Assembly (NCBI GenBank): GCA_036873755.1
Contig: JAVTVY010037069.1
Location: forward strand, 102,805-166,804
Length of the DNA: 64,000 nucleotides
Source of the DNA: Hanleya hanleyi
Lineage: Eukaryota; Mollusca; Polyplacophora; Lepidopleurida; Hanleyidae
Reading direction: 5' to 3'
The notes beneath the pieces are model-generated. The model saw only the letters and a program-made list of their open reading frames with translations. It did no database searches and had not been told where the DNA came from. Position 1 is the first letter of the stretch. The number at the start of each line of letters is the position of its first letter. Shown here in pieces: positions 10,716 to 23,565 of this stretch. A program made the position numbers and the translations under genes.

Positions 10716-12095
10716 GATTGGATTAAGTTCTCATAGTATTCATTTCATACTTTTGCAAAGTCTTGTAACATGGTCAGGTCCCAGTACTACATCTTGTTGT
10801 GTATGATGAAAGAATGAAATATAATGAAGGCCATAAACATTTTCAATGAACTGAGTTTTGATATTAAATGTATACAATTGATTCCAACCTGCAGGTCATG
10901 GATTCAGCACTTCTGATATAAGACGCAACAGGACTGTTACACAATGGATGTACTGAATGAACTTGGAAGTACCAATACAGACTATCGATTGGTTTAGCTG
11001 TGTCAGAAAGGTGTGGTATGACAGAGGTGGTGAAAATCAGAGCCAGTGATTGGCCGCATAGTACTGTGCAAACCACACCCTCCCCCTTCCCCATTGGATA
11101 TCAGCTGATTCCTCACGAAATAAACATTACGCATGTAATGACCACATGCAGGGTGATACATGTGTCAATCGGTCAGACATTTCCAAGGATGCCAAGTTCT
11201 AACTTAAAACAACCATGCCAGACTTCATTCCTTCACTCAGAATAATTGGATCTAACTTTTACAAAACCTGCAGCTCCCAATAGCTCCTGGATCTAGGACA
11301 CATAAATGAAGGGACCTGGTGTATCTGTGCTATGGCAACAGTATCATGTAGAATGGGATTATGTGGATAATATCAGATCCATGGAAGTTGAAGTCCTGCA
11401 GCATGCTCCACAAATATCATCAAAAGTCATAAAATATCTGCCGGCCAGTTTTGAGTGGTTGCAGCTCCAGCTTGGAATATTTGAATGGATAAGATTATCC
11501 AAGTTTAGGCAAGAAGCTGTATGTTTCTGGTCTGCACCAGTGTGGATCTATACATATTGTTTTGCAAAATTATCTCCATTGACCAGGCGAAGACTTGAAT
11601 GTGTCTGAAATGATTTAGCTACTAGAAACAAAGACTTCATTTCCTGAGTAGAAGTAAAAGACGAAAATATTTTATTCAAATTTTAATTCCACTTCTGGTA
11701 TATATGTATAAAATACATACAGAATGAACTGCATACAGAATAACACAAAGGATAGGTACATGTATGTCGTGCATTAATTACATTAATTCTTAACCAAAGA
11801 TCAGTACATACAAGAACATGTTTTCAAGTAAGTTTACCTTTCTATGTTAACAGATCACAATCAGTGATGGGTGATATTACAAGAATATCATGGTGTTATG
11901 TATTGTTATTATTGGCTTAACTTTAACTGCTGTAAATATTTTCTAATTTGAGGGCCATGTGCAATCATACTAAATTTATTTTCATAACTTCATTTATTTT
12001 CACAATAAGCAACATAATGTAGATTAGCAAGTGGAGTTTTACAACATAATATAATAAGCATCATGGGTCTCCTTCAGTTTAGTGTAGACATATAT
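10716..12095. other. Non-coding sequence, no supported feature
   Basis: A 100-codon ORF (11306-11608) and an 81-codon ORF (11000-11245) show no recognisable motif and overlap nothing conserved. I leave them uncalled. Confidence 0.4.
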
Positions 12096-12275
12096 ACCCT
12101 TGAATATCTGTTACCATGATTCAGTCATAATATTGTCTGTAATACATTGATGTTGACAAGGAATAAACATAATTATTTGATAGTATTATTAATTATATGT
12201 TGTTTATGATTAACATTATGAACTTTTTATTTGCTGGAATCCAGCCAATTGTTTCGTATGGCCAATATTCTGGAG
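12096..12275 (+). repeat. Second copy of the LINE-A 3' tail repeat
   Basis: It matches about 5270-5475 from atacccttgaatatctg to ctggaatccag, with small indels (gttgacaa inserted, one duplication absent). The left boundary is abrupt after tagacata. Confidence 0.65.
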
Positions 12276-12903
12276 TGTGACTTCCACATCCCTGGCTGCT
12301 CATGCTAGTGGGGAACCCTCAGTCCCAAGGTAATTAGGTTAGTGAAGTTAACGTCCAACAAATGCAGAATTGAGCTTGGTATGCGGCCCTACGTTATTCA
12401 GTGGTGTATTCCTCTACCCTATTGCCTCGACTGACCCTATTGCCTCGACGGAGGTCTTTGCGCTCATCCAGTGCTTGTTGCTTCGGGTTCTCATTCTTCA
12501 TAATTCATTCACTTCTGAGTTGACGTAGACACTTTCACTTCAGCAACCACTTTTAAAACTGCTGTCTAAAAATTTTTATTACAAGTAATTGCATCGTCTT
12601 ATCCCGAATAACTTCTTGGTTTTATTTACTTTTACGTCGGTATGCTAATTACACTTTTACTTATATATTAGGATCCGTTATTTGTTATTTTGCGCATAGT
12701 TTATATTTTATAAAGTGATCTTGGTTTGTATGAGATTACTTTATAATTGAAATTGACCATGTTGTATATAGCGTTAAATCGAAGGCTATTAGTGGATCTT
12801 GTGCCTGTTGATTCTTTGTTCAAAAAAAAAAAATCGTACATCTCAGTGTTCATTGCCCTCGTGTATATTCTCCATTTGGTCAGCATAAAATTACAATTCA
12901 ATT
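12276..12903. other. AT-rich spacer, no feature seen
   Basis: The only local structure is a short direct repeat, ccctattgcctcgac, at about 12417-12450. A poly-A-like run lies at 12822-12832. Confidence 0.4.
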
Positions 12904-14465
12904 TTGAAAGTAAACAGTCTGATCGACTGTATAGATTTTAAGATTGTAAGAGATACTTTTTATCGAGCAGCTACTTTAGCACATCTTTTCAGTCGGGTAA
13001 AGGAAGATTTGGATAAACAAAATGTCAACAATTATAGACCTGTTTCTCTGTTATCTTTAGTATTATGCTCTTTAGTAGGCAAAGTTTTTGAATCTGCTGT
13101 TAATCTCCATTTTGTAAATTTCTTCTCTCCTATGCTTTGTGATGAGCAACATGACTTTACAGCAAATAGGTCGACTATTACAAACTTAGCCTGTTTTACT
13201 GATTTTGTTGCGAACCAGATTGAGAATCGTTCCCAGGTCCACGCTGTGTATACTGATTTTAGTAAAGCTTTCGACTCTGTCAGTCATGATCTTCTGGTAT
13301 ATAAACTTAGTAAATATGGAGTCCGTGGTAACATTCTTAACTGGTTCAAATCTTATCTTAGTAATAGAAGTCAGCGGGTTGTTATTGACGGGGTGACATA
13401 GTATGTTTTCATTATTCATCAACGATCTTCCCAATGTTTTAACAGAAAGTAAATGTCTGTTGTTTGCTGATGATGCTAAGTTTTTTAAAGTAATTCACTC
13501 AATCAATGATTGTTATTCACTGCAAGTTGATCTAAACAATGCAATTGAGTGGTGTAGATTATGGAAGATCAGTCTCAATATTTTAAAATGTATCTCTATC
13601 AATTTTACTCTGAAGAGAAACAAGACTGATTTTACATATACAATAAATGATGTTCCATTACAAAATGTCAAAGAAATCAAAGATCTGGGTGTGATTTTAT
13701 CAGATAACTTGAATTTTAAATCACATGTTGATACTGTTCTTACTACGGCTAGAAAAATGTATGGTTTTATTCGAAGGAACTGTCAATATTTTAATAATGT
13801 ATCTGCCATCAAATCATTGTATATGTGCCTCGTAAGAAGTGTTGAATACCCCTGTGAAATTTGGTCACCTTCTCAGAAAACGTTAGTGCTACGACTTGAA
13901 GGTATACAACGCAAGTTCTTAAAATTTCTATGTTACAAGTCGTCTATCGTAAACAATTCGTCATCTTATCAAACTTTATGTAAATCTTTTAGACTCCCAA
14001 CTCTGGAAAATAGACGCACATATTATGACTTGATATTTTTACACAAATGTGTCGACAGTTATTTTAATTGTATGGATCTCACTAAAACCTTTATATCGAG
14101 TCCCGAGGAGTAATTCTCGTCAGATATGTACATTTTATCCTCCGGCTGCTCGTGTGAATGTTCGACAGCATAGCATTTTAATCCGGGCTCAAAACATTTT
14201 AACGAGCTTCAGTCGACTCATGACCTCGATATTTTCATCGGATTGAACGCTTTTAAATCACAATGTCAATCTGTACTATTTTAAGCAACGATTATGTATA
14301 TTTGTATTAACACCACGTCTTGTGACATTTGGACTTTATTATTTTTGCAATGTATGTTCGTGTTATGTTATTCTAATATGTTTCATAATGTTATATACCA
14401 TTGTATTATCGTCTCTATTACTGGATCTCATCGACCTGTTGAGATTTGATGTTAAATAAACATTG
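12904..14465 (+). pseudogene. LINE-D reverse transcriptase copy, internally deleted
   Basis: Frames 12904-13401 and 13403-14113 form one RT. NNYRPVSLLS, AVYTDFSKAFDSVSHDLL (motif A), LNWFKSYLSNRSQRVVIDG, then FSLFINDLPNVL and LLFADDAKFF (motif C as FADD), followed by KDLGVILSDNLNFKSHVD and EGIQRKFLKFLCYKSS. The GVPQGSxLGP motif B expected before FINDLP is missing at about 13394-13402, replaced by a stop and frame change. The 3' end carries aaataaacattg (about 14453-14464). It is a CR1/Jockey-like LINE related to LINE-B, with no endonuclease left. Confidence 0.85.
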
Positions 14466-14599
14466 TATTTTATGTTATTTGAGAGAAATCAGTTTGTTGT
14501 ATACATTTTAATGTATGTACAGGTTTTTAATGCGTTGTGTTGATCACTTTTAGATAGTTGGGTTTTTAACTTGTTGTGCTGGCATACTTAGACAAGAAT

Positions 14600-14658
14600 T
14601 TCGTTTAGTCGTCGCTATATAGCTGAAATATTGCTGAACGTTTTTTCCCAATTTTCTG

Positions 14659-14702
<44 letters not shown>
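14600..14702 (+). repeat. SINE-type 3' tail fragment plus (TC)n microsatellite
   Basis: gtcgctatatagctgaaata and ttgctgaacgtt match the SINE tail. They are followed by tgtctgtctt and about 20 TC repeats. It sits about 150 bp after the LINE-D end. Confidence 0.6.
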
Positions 14703-14704
<2 letters not shown>

Positions 14705-15828
14705 AGTAAACAGAAATATTTTAGATAAATGAGAAAATCTTTTCATACTATTGCTGATCAACAATGTTCGAGCAAGTGACATACAACTAAATTACGATAA
14801 AATTTGAATACAGTTACTAAGGCGTTATGAGAACATAAATCCATATGATACATGTGATGAAGATATGAAAGCCCCCACCTCCCGTCACGAAATACTGAAC
14901 CCTACGATTATAAGTTTCAGTAGATCTACAAAAGAAATCCACTTTTCACAATTTAATTTTTTGACTAAGCTTTATATCTGTGCTTCCGATCATCCTATCC
15001 CTCTTCCTATGGATTCAGTATATATGAAGAATATTTGTAATCAATGATAACTGGACTATTGCCACAATTAATATCAATGTATAAGCATAACGATCATTCT
15101 TTGTAATAGTGGGATCATTTGTTGCCTATTTAGCATTTACACCAGTTATCAAAGGTTAAAAATCTGCCCTAAGCTGTAGAAAAATACTGAAGGGCCATAG
15201 GACGCTCGGACTAGAAGCTGCCCCTTTCCCTCCGTCCCTCCCTCTATAAACATAAACAAGAACAATAAAGTATCGAGTTATAGAATTATTTATCTCGTCC
15301 TGCCAGTCATACCGAGAGGAGTCTACAAGAGATACGACCGGGCAGTCTGCAAAAGCAAACCTTCAACCCTACGGCCGAGCGGATACCGGGCGGTTCGACA
15401 AAGCTGTCGTTGTATTATGTTCGTTTTCTGTTCCTGGCTTTGAATGTCTTTGTAGATCGGCATTTTTTCTTGAAGCTTGATATCGCATGGCTCAAGTCTT
15501 CGAATCAGCATAACCAGAACCGCCATCGGCCTTTCAAAATATTAAATGAATCGATTTATCTGAGCAGAAGAGGTGATTGTCGGTCGGTCAGAGAGAGTGG
15601 TTCAAGGGTCATAACTCGTATTTCACCATATACCATGCTAAAAAAACATATTTCAAAGTGGATGCGCGCGTAACTTGACACTGATGATCCTCTTTACCTC
15701 CAATTAAGAAAAGAGTTCTTTCTATTGTCCTCAATTGTTAGAGTTACAATATTTGTCCATTTTAAAATGGTACACATCGGTACAATATACTGAGAATGAC
15801 TATTCTTACTACCCTCAAACAAAAGGGT
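14703..15828. other. Non-coding sequence, no supported feature
   Basis: I see short ORFs only (longest 87 codons, 15410-15673) and no domain. Codon use and motifs give no support for exons. Confidence 0.4.
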
Positions 15829-15873
15829 ACCAATGTCGGACCGACATTGTACCAATGTCGGACCGACATTGTA
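15829..15873. repeat. Tandem pair of 19-bp palindromes
   Basis: caatgtcggaccgacattg occurs at 15831-15849 and 15853-15871, each self-complementary apart from its central base, spaced by 22 bp. It could be a protein-binding operator-like site or the remnant of a palindromic repeat. Confidence 0.7.
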
Positions 15874-17289
15874 ACATCGAAGAATGTATATCACAGTGTA
15901 CCTATAGCCGTCGCCAATGATGCACCAATCCATAATGTTACATCATCGGCAACATCAAACGGTACAAACCTGGTCCACCATAAATTGTTACATCGCTGTA
16001 ACACCCAGTAGTACACGAATATACCACTATACCACTAAGGTGTCATATTGTGGGGAACACGCGTGTGTACGTGGGACCTCTGACACTTTGATGACGTTTG
16101 TCCCTACGTCAACGGCACGTGACTTCTGTCGTCTGCTAGATATATTTTCGGCACAAACAGCTGATGGAGTTCAGTATGACAATTCCGCATTTCTGTTTCT
16201 TACTGTGAAGATTTGCAGTTGTTATAGTTTCCCTAACAACATATGCCAGAATACTGAATATGAATATTGAATTGCGGACAACAAATCGCGAAATGGCATT
16301 TTGTTCGCCAGTGTTCAGCAGGGCCGGTCGTAGATCATGTGTAAATTCTGAGACAAATCTTGTGATTACCACTTTATGTTGTTGTGGATCTGTTCACTAT
16401 TTCACTAATTCAATGTTATTTGTGTATCAGAGTAGAAGCAGTGGGTGAAACCAGCTTCGGTTCTGGTGTGTATTTGAAGATACATATAGAAAAGCTGGAC
16501 AGGTGACTTGGATTTCCCTGATGACTCGCCATACACACTTTCTATAATTTGAGGAGTTTAATATATATAGATCCCTAACTATCTATTAGTTGGGAATTTC
16601 AGACGGTTACCTACTTATCCATTGCTATTATCGATCGTATTGAACACAAATGAAATAGAATGAGATTAACAAATTATATTATGGAGTTTGCCTGTTGAAA
16701 AAATTTGATTTATTCGTTTCAATTTATGAAAGGCTAAACACTTTATCCCTTTATTTATCCTTACATGCATTTTGACATGTTATTTCGGAATCCCAATATA
16801 CTCTCATTCTTTAGATTCTTTTACATCCCCCCCATCATATTAAATAACGAAAGTTCGAGACGGTATCAGGAGGGAATTCGATTTGAAATTGTTGTCTATT
16901 TCTGATCAAAGCGCCATCTATGAGCAAACAATCATTGACAATAATTAGTGATAAAATAATATATATTGCGAAATCATGCCCCCCTCCCCCCGCCGAGAAA
17001 GGACTTTACATGATTCGATATAATTGGTATTGATTACACTATAATAGCCTATTTCTTTGACTACTGCATCGTTAACGATATAATTCTTTCAGCAGCTGAA
17101 TTATCCCTTAAACGAAAAAGGTGAAACAGAAACGCAAAACCGAGAGATGGTATGATACAGACCTATAGTGAAAATAAAATATATCCTCAAAGCTAAGGCT
17201 TTAAACTAGATATCATAAGGATCCAGTTATCCGAGGTATCTTTTACAAATATCGCAAAGCATATTCAAAAGCATGTACAACTAAATTTA
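15874..17289. other. Non-coding sequence, no supported feature
   Basis: I see no recognisable exon, RNA gene or repeat boundary. The 117-codon ORF at 15917-16270 carries no motif I recognise. Confidence 0.4.
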
Positions 17290-19065
17290 GGAATATTAAA
17301 CAGACGTTGATCGAGCAGCTTGAAGCTTCTGAAGAATGGTCCTCCCATTTCTCCGAGCTTTATTCCGCCCCTGAGGAGTTCGGGGAACGATACTTGGAAG
17401 CAAATGAAGAATCATTTTGTGACTTGGAATACAAAATTACGAGTACTGAAAATGATAATGCAATAAAAAATCTGAGAAATAACAAAGCTGCCGGATTAGA
17501 TGAGATTTTAAATGAAATGTTGAAAAGTGGAAATGGAGTATTAGTCTATTGTCTTCTTAAAATTTTTAATCAATGTCTGTCCAATAGTGTATACACGTCA
17601 AGTTGGAAACATGGATATGTTAAATCCAATTATGTGCAAGCCTTTGATTCTGTTATTCATCTCATTTTGTTTCTCAGGTTATTTCTATAGACTTATTAAA
17701 CACATGTATAAGGATAATGTGTCTAGTGTAAAAATTGCAGATCGACTTTCAGTCTTTCCAGTGCAACAGAGGTGCCTGTCAAGGGGACCCTCTTAGTCCC
17801 AATTTATTCAATATGTTTATTACCGATAATAACGTACCAGACATATCTGATAATTCCTGTGACCCCGCCTCGTTAAATAATGTATCTAAACTGTTTGATG
17901 TATGCGAATGATATAGTCCTATTATGCGCTACAGAAGACGGCCTTCAAAATAGTCTACACAAACTAGATAATTGTGCAGCATCTCTGGTCTTACTGTTAA
18001 TCTTGATAAATCCAAAGTAGTTACTTTTAGCAAATGTGGTCAGTTATTCAAACACGAGTTATATTTTGTGAACACTCAGCTAGAAAGTGTGCAAACATAT
18101 AGGTATCTTGGTGTAATTTTTTCGGCATCCGGTACATTCATTTACGCCAAGTCAGACTTGTATCAAACAGGAATTAAGACCTTATACAATTTAGCCTAAT
18201 CCCTCGCTGAGTTAAGGCAACACACGTGTTTGAGCACACCATAAAATCAATAATAGTATATGGAAGCGAGATATGGGGTACTTTAAACACCTCGTCTACC
18301 ACTTATAGAAAGAGCGGCGAATTCACACTAGAAAAGGAGAATTTCAGCAACATTTGTTATTTTGAAAAGTTACAATGTAAATCTAAAATTCAGCAGATAC
18401 ATCTTCGGTCTACACGGTCGTTCTTCCACTCTAGCTACGCTTTGTGATCCAGGTCGACATCCACTATTTTTCGAAGTCTTGTGTGGTGTTCTCAAATATT
18501 GGCAGCGTATTGAGTCTATGAATCCGAACTCCACGCTCTTTAAGCCCTAATTGTCAGCAAAGAAATAAATGACAAGACTAAAGTATCTTGGTTTAGTACA
18601 GTTTATTATATACTCAAATTGTTTGACCTCTCTCCCAACAATATTCATTCATTATCAATTGCACAAATGCGAAATAGGGTGGAGTGCAGACATAAGGCTT
18701 CCTGAAAAAAAAACTAATTGTGCTTCGAATAATGAAGCAAAATTAAGAACATATGGAAAATTTAAGGTAAAATTTTATAGAGAAAAATACTTAATGTATG
18801 TAAGCAACGTTTCGGCTAGGAAAAGTCTTACACGGTTACACGAGTCAGTGCTCACCGACTTAGAATCGAAAGTGAAATGTATTATAAGAACGAAGCAAAG
18901 CCAGAGAACCGACTATTGCTCACTTAACATGGTAGAGGATGAATCTCATTTTCTATTAATATGTCCGTTATATGCAGAAAATAGGCAAAGTCTCCTTGAG
19001 ACTGTAAACTGTAATTTGCCTAATGTTGGTAGACTACCACCATTGGATAAATCTATATGACTTTT
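17290..19065 (+). pseudogene. LINE-E copy (linker, deleted RT, C-terminus)
   Basis: It is related to LINE-A. IKNLRNNKAAGLDEILNEML is the pre-RT block. After WKHGYVKS the reading jumps to QAFDSVIH (motif A tail), so most of the RT fingers are deleted near 17625. GDPLSPNLFN survives (about 17788). Motif C reads YANDIVL (about 17904) in place of YADD, losing a catalytic Asp. Then VQTYRYLGVIFSASG, SIIVYGSEIWG and a C-terminal MVEDESHFLLICPLYAENR follow. There are multiple frameshifts and it is not functional. Confidence 0.8.
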
Positions 19066-19785
19066 GACATGTGAGGATGCTGACATAGGTGCAAAACTAG
19101 GGTTGGGGGAGGGAGGATAATAATAATTTATTTCATTTCGCTGTAGATTGAAATCTGAACTGTATACATGATTCCTTATAATAATTAATACATTTTTCTC
19201 ATAATTGGTCATTTCATGATATTATCATGGATACATTCAATGCATGTATGGAACATATTTAATAATTGAGGAATTACCATTCCTACACATTACTTGTAAT
19301 TTCAGCTAATTCATGTTTTAATCAAATGTAATGATATCTCGATTTCTTCGATTTTTATGCTCAGAATCGGCGCCCTAATTGGCTGAAATAACGTTATCTT
19401 ACCGTCAATGAAGAGGGGGCAAGATGGGTAGGTTCGTGGCCCAATTGGTATTAATATTGTTTTTGCTCTATATCTCCCAGATTATATTCCCAATTGTTTA
19501 GCACTGATCCTGAAATTTGCCAAGGCTCGTCTATATTTGAAGAACTGCATGTTGATAAGATATAGTTCTAACTTCATATTTGTCTTAAATACATGTAGCT
19601 GATAAGTTTTTAGTTTTGTCCCTATTGAGCAGTAAATTTGTATTGCAGTTGTCAATCTTAATTTGGTTATGCCATTGTATGTTCAAAAGCAAGCATGTTT
19701 GGTAACTTTGGTTGTGCACCTTTGGACGGGGAATTCTAACGCTGGGGCGAAAGGTATCCTATATATTAAGTGTTTCCAATAAGGT
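19066..19785. other. AT-rich spacer, no feature seen
   Basis: No coding or repeat signal is recognised apart from possible 3' UTR of LINE-E (aataataataattta near 19120). Confidence 0.4.
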
Positions 19786-19789
19786 TTCC

Positions 19790-20340
19790 ATATCGTGAAC
19801 CCATGAATCCACCTTTTCTTTATCTAGATCACGAGACAGTACATATGCATCTGACAGACAGAAGACTGTCATCATTAAGAGATGCTAATTCTGTCCAGTA
19901 TTTAAATGCCATGATTTCTTTTGTAATTTGGAGTCGTCCCAGTTCACCTTGACTGTACTATTGCTTGATTTTGAATGCACTCCCAGGATGTATTTAAAAA
20001 TTGTATGTGCAATTTCTCAGATGAGATGTTTTCTAAATATTTCAGCAAAACATTTCCAGATTTTACCAACCGTTTACCCTATATTTCTGCACCATGTACA
20101 GCAGTGGGTTTATTGTATGATCAAATATGTGGAATGAAGTGTTTACATCCAATGGATTGCCGGTTAAAGATCTTATTAAGTGGAAATAAGACTTCCTACC
20201 CTTAGTATACATATCGTGCAAATATAATTTAAACAATGTGGGACTTAGCGTATCTCCATGTCGTATTCCCAGCTACGAAGAAAAAGGTGCAGTTTAGCAG
20301 TTGCTACTTTTGCTTGTAAAGTTATATTACCATACATGCT
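19790..20340 (-). pseudogene. LINE-F fragment, antisense
   Basis: On the - strand, about 20275-20230 reads GIRHGDTLSPTLF (RT motif B). It continues into LIRSLTGNPLDVNTSFHIFD and then HTINPLLYG, the region close to 'YGSEIWG' in related LINEs. The YADD region that should lie between them is missing. Frameshifts follow to about 19790. Confidence 0.65.
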
Positions 20341-20467
20341 GGATATTTTTTTATATATATATATATGCACCAGGTAGTTGCAATTTATGTAATGAGGGTG
20401 AGCATGTCACCCGGGTCGTCTTAGAGAACGAGGCTATTTTACCGCAGTTCAACTAAGGGGCAAGGGT
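20341..20467. other. (AT)n run and short spacer
   Basis: tttatatatatatatatg at about 20350-20367 is followed by sequence I do not recognise. Confidence 0.4.
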
Positions 20468-20880
20468 CATCTGCTCATCCCTTCCATTTGCGTACGCTTC
20501 GCCATCCATAAGATGGCTTGCAGATCGTGTGTCTCCATTATCGCGGAGCGATATCCGATACTTTACCGTATACTTTTCGGCGGAGGACATGTTCGAGAAA
20601 TCTGATAAATTACAGTCTTTTCATGCCACTTCTGAAACATATATTGTCTAATACAGATACGAATAACTTCCGTTTTGTAGATCTGTAAGTTGGACAGCAC
20701 ATGACTCGAAAATGGTGGGTTACGGCGGTAGAGTTTAGCTGATTGGCTGAGAACATCACGTGGTGTTGATTTCTATAATTTATCTTTCATAGTTGCCGAA
20801 GTAGGCTGAAAATGGATATGCACGCTCTCAGGATCTGTCTTACCGGGTATAGATGACCCTGATGGTTATAGGTTGTGACC
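20468..20880 (+). repeat. Dispersed repeat, copy 1 (copy 2 at 26362-26830)
   Basis: Both copies share tccataagatggcttgc, gagcgatatccgata, gagaaatctgataaattaca, gtagagtttagctgattggc and ctgaaaatggata. No ORF is conserved. They flank the Penelope-type element and the 5' part of the GST gene. Confidence 0.8.
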
Positions 20881-21036
20881 CCTTCCTGACCCGGTCTCGA
20901 ACATTCGTTATATATGACATACAATATTTAATAGACAATGGGGATCATTAAAGAGACATCAAGCCGAACGTTGGCGAGTGCGCACGAAAGCATCCTATAT
21001 AGACTTTCAGTCATTGTGTCGACTGGCGGGTCCAAT

Positions 21037-21540
21037 ACCAAAATGCCATTCTCTTGAGGTGTCGCTTTAATATGCGATCTGCGAAGGTAAAAGATCCATA
21101 CTTCCGTCAAAATAGTTGAAGTCGATTTTTTTTGGCATTCTACACACTTTAACACAGAGATGCAGCAAAGATGGAAAGGTAAGTGGAATTTAACATAGCC
21201 CACCGAGTAGTCACGACTGTTAAATCTGTCATTTAACCTATACACCATACCCCGCAAAGCTGCCGAAATCCGTATCTAAGCAAACTAGTGAACTGGACTG
21301 TAATTTCTCGCGTCGGTCGGTTTGGTGTGCGTTTTGTACTCTATTTTCAAGACTCAAGTTATACACGAAGATCGTATCTCACCTAATCATATATCAAATG
21401 AAAGCTGATGCAATCGAAAATCTCATTTAGCGTTTGACTTTACCTGAAAATACATAATGTGTCCATACGCACTAAAAATAAGTTGAGTAGGCATTTTCGG
21501 AAGTTGGTTAAGCCATGCTTCGGTGGGTTATATACAATAT
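21037..21540 (+). repeat. Left inverted arm of the Penelope-type element
   Basis: It is reverse-complementary with interruptions to 24778-25233. Inside it gatggaaag|gtaagt at 21171-21184 is a strong 5' splice-site consensus facing the RT. The mirrored site in the right arm faces the other way. Confidence 0.75.
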
Positions 21541-22898
21541 CAGATATGCAAACATTTTTCAGTTGACAAATTCGTCATAGTCCCAGCAGACAAAGCTCCG
21601 AATAATATAATATTCATATGTAAATATTACTATTACCAGGTGCTGGTTAAAGAATTGAGTGTAGACATATCTTCATCAAATACGTCTACTTACTCCCAAA
21701 CTGCATTTACTCTGGAAGATTTATTTAACAATCACAAAAAGTTTCTCAGGGAAAGAGGCATTTGTCTTCCAACCAATCATAACGACATACCAAAAATATA
21801 CTGGACTCCCAAAATGCATAAATCACCATACAAAGCTAGATTCATAGCTGGTTCTAGAAGCTGCACCACCAAGCTTCTTTCAACCCTATTGACGAGGGCC
21901 CTTCAGGAGGTAAAAGCATTTTGGGAAAGGTATTGCGCCACTATTTCTAAGAACTCTGGCGTTGAATGTATGTGGATATTGAAAACTCAAAATGTCTTAC
22001 GGAAGAACTTGATGCTAAAGGTCACATACCGTACAGACATGTATCCACATGGGATTTCTCGACTCTCTATACTACAATCCCTCATCAGGACCTTATTGAC
22101 CGTATAAGTTCATTAATAGTATCTGTGTTCAAGAACACTGATCGTAGATATATTAATGTCGGAAGCCATAAAGCATTCTTTAGCTCGACTACATACAAGA
22201 GATATCATTCATGGGATGTTTCTTTGTTTATAGAGTTGCTTGAATTTCTCATTAAAAATATCTATGTGAAATTTGGCAACACAATATATCAGCAGCATAT
22301 AGGTATTCCAATGGGTACTAATTGTGCACCCCTGTTGGCTGACCTGTATCTGTTCTCTTATGAATATGACTATATGCAGGTGCTTTCAAAAACTGATCCA
22401 TTCAAAGCCCGTTCCTTCTCATTCACCAAATGCTATATAGATGATCTTCTCGCTGTGGATAATCGCTATATAAATGACGCAGTGAAGGATATATATCCAC
22501 CTTCACTGGATTTGAAGGAAACTACAGATAGCCCTACAGGCACATCTTATTTAGATCTCTATCTCTATAAAAATGAAGCGGGCATTCTCTCTCGTCGACT
22601 TTATGACAAAAGAGATGATTACAATTTCGACATCGTAAACTATCCCTTTCTGGATAGTAATATTCCAGTGGGACCTGCATATGGCGTATACATATCTCGC
22701 TTAGTAGCATTTGCTAGATCCTGTGTTAAATGTGACGATTTTAATCAACGTCACAAAACATTGCTGCAGAAACTTATAAAACAGGGCTATTCCACCAAGC
22801 GCCTCCACTCAAAGTTTCTCAAATTTGGCGATACATATCGCATGCTGATAGCAAAATACGAACGTAGCGTGCAAGATCTATGGCGCTACGTTTCGTAA
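21541..22898 (+). pseudogene. Penelope-type reverse transcriptase, one frameshift
   Basis: Frame 1 gives KFVIVPADKAPNNIIFICKY and then IYWTPKMHKSPYKARFIAGS. A single frameshift near 21980-21990 moves to the frame ending at 22898. That frame holds WDFSTLYTTIPH (motif A), IGIPMGTNCAPLLADLYLF (motif B), CYIDDLLAV at about 22431-22457 (motif C, YIDD) and SYLDLYLYKNE, RLYDKRDDYNFDIVNYPFLD. All catalytic Asp residues are present. This protein type is abundant in invertebrate genomes. The N-terminal part seen at 43998-44885 is absent here. The copy is close to intact but broken by the frameshift. Confidence 0.85.
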
Positions 22899-23310
22899 CT
22901 TGTGTCTAATTCCGCTTAACCCGGGGCTAGGGGCCGTATGAACCCATGTACTTCAAGATCCTCATGGTACTCATATGAACAGTCACAATCAAAGCGTGAC
23001 TGAGATACATCTTTATTTTTTAGATGACGACTCTATAACGAATATTATGGATTAAGAATACTGATCAGCGATACGGATTTGATATTTTTGGAACATCATT
23101 ATGTCTTGCCGGCATCATTGAAAACTGTTGACCGCTTCTCTCTTGCAGGAAACAAGCCTATGTTTATGTATACTATGATTGTCTTTTTGAATTTGGTGCT
23201 AATACTGTTATGTGGAAAATGGAATAGGTCTTTGGATTATGGACGCGGATATTCTCTAATGGACGACGGCTGGATTATGAATGACGGATTAGACGCTTGT
23301 AATTCAATGC
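22899..23310 (+). repeat. 3' region of the Penelope-type element
   Basis: This follows the RT stop directly (cttgtgtctaattccgctta). It is repeated with high identity at 45536-45935, and its last 124 bp in reverse at 7217-7340. The shared end is tggattatgaatgacgga.ta, then gacgcttgtaat, which probably marks the element's 3' terminus. Confidence 0.8.
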
Positions 23311-23358
23311 GTGAATTGTATTTAATACGGATAAAAGCTAATGACAATATCGTCTATG

Positions 23359-23565
23359 CACTCTTAAAACGCTAAAGTTAGATTTAACATCTAGAATGTT
23401 GCAGGAGGGAAAGCACTTAGAAAGTGTTGTATTCGCCACTTTTAAGTGTTGGATACAACAGCTTAAAATGTTGCATTTAACACTATATGTTATGAATAAC
23501 ACTTTCTAAATGCTTTCCCTCCTCCAACACTGGATGTTAAAGCTAACATTAGCGTTTTAAGAGTG
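23359..23565. mobile_element. 207-bp MITE
   Basis: The inverted ends of about 70 bp start cactcttaaaacgctaa and end ttagcgttttaagagtg. Both arms carry a ggagggaaagca block and an agaaagtgtt block. The short centre (cttttaagtgttggata) is also partly repeated. I found no clear target-site duplication. It carries no ORF. Confidence 0.8.

Noticed and set aside
23079..23375. 98-codon ORF downstream of the Penelope-type RT
   Set aside because: It overlaps the element's 3' region and runs into the MITE. The second copy (45535-45935) is frameshifted here.
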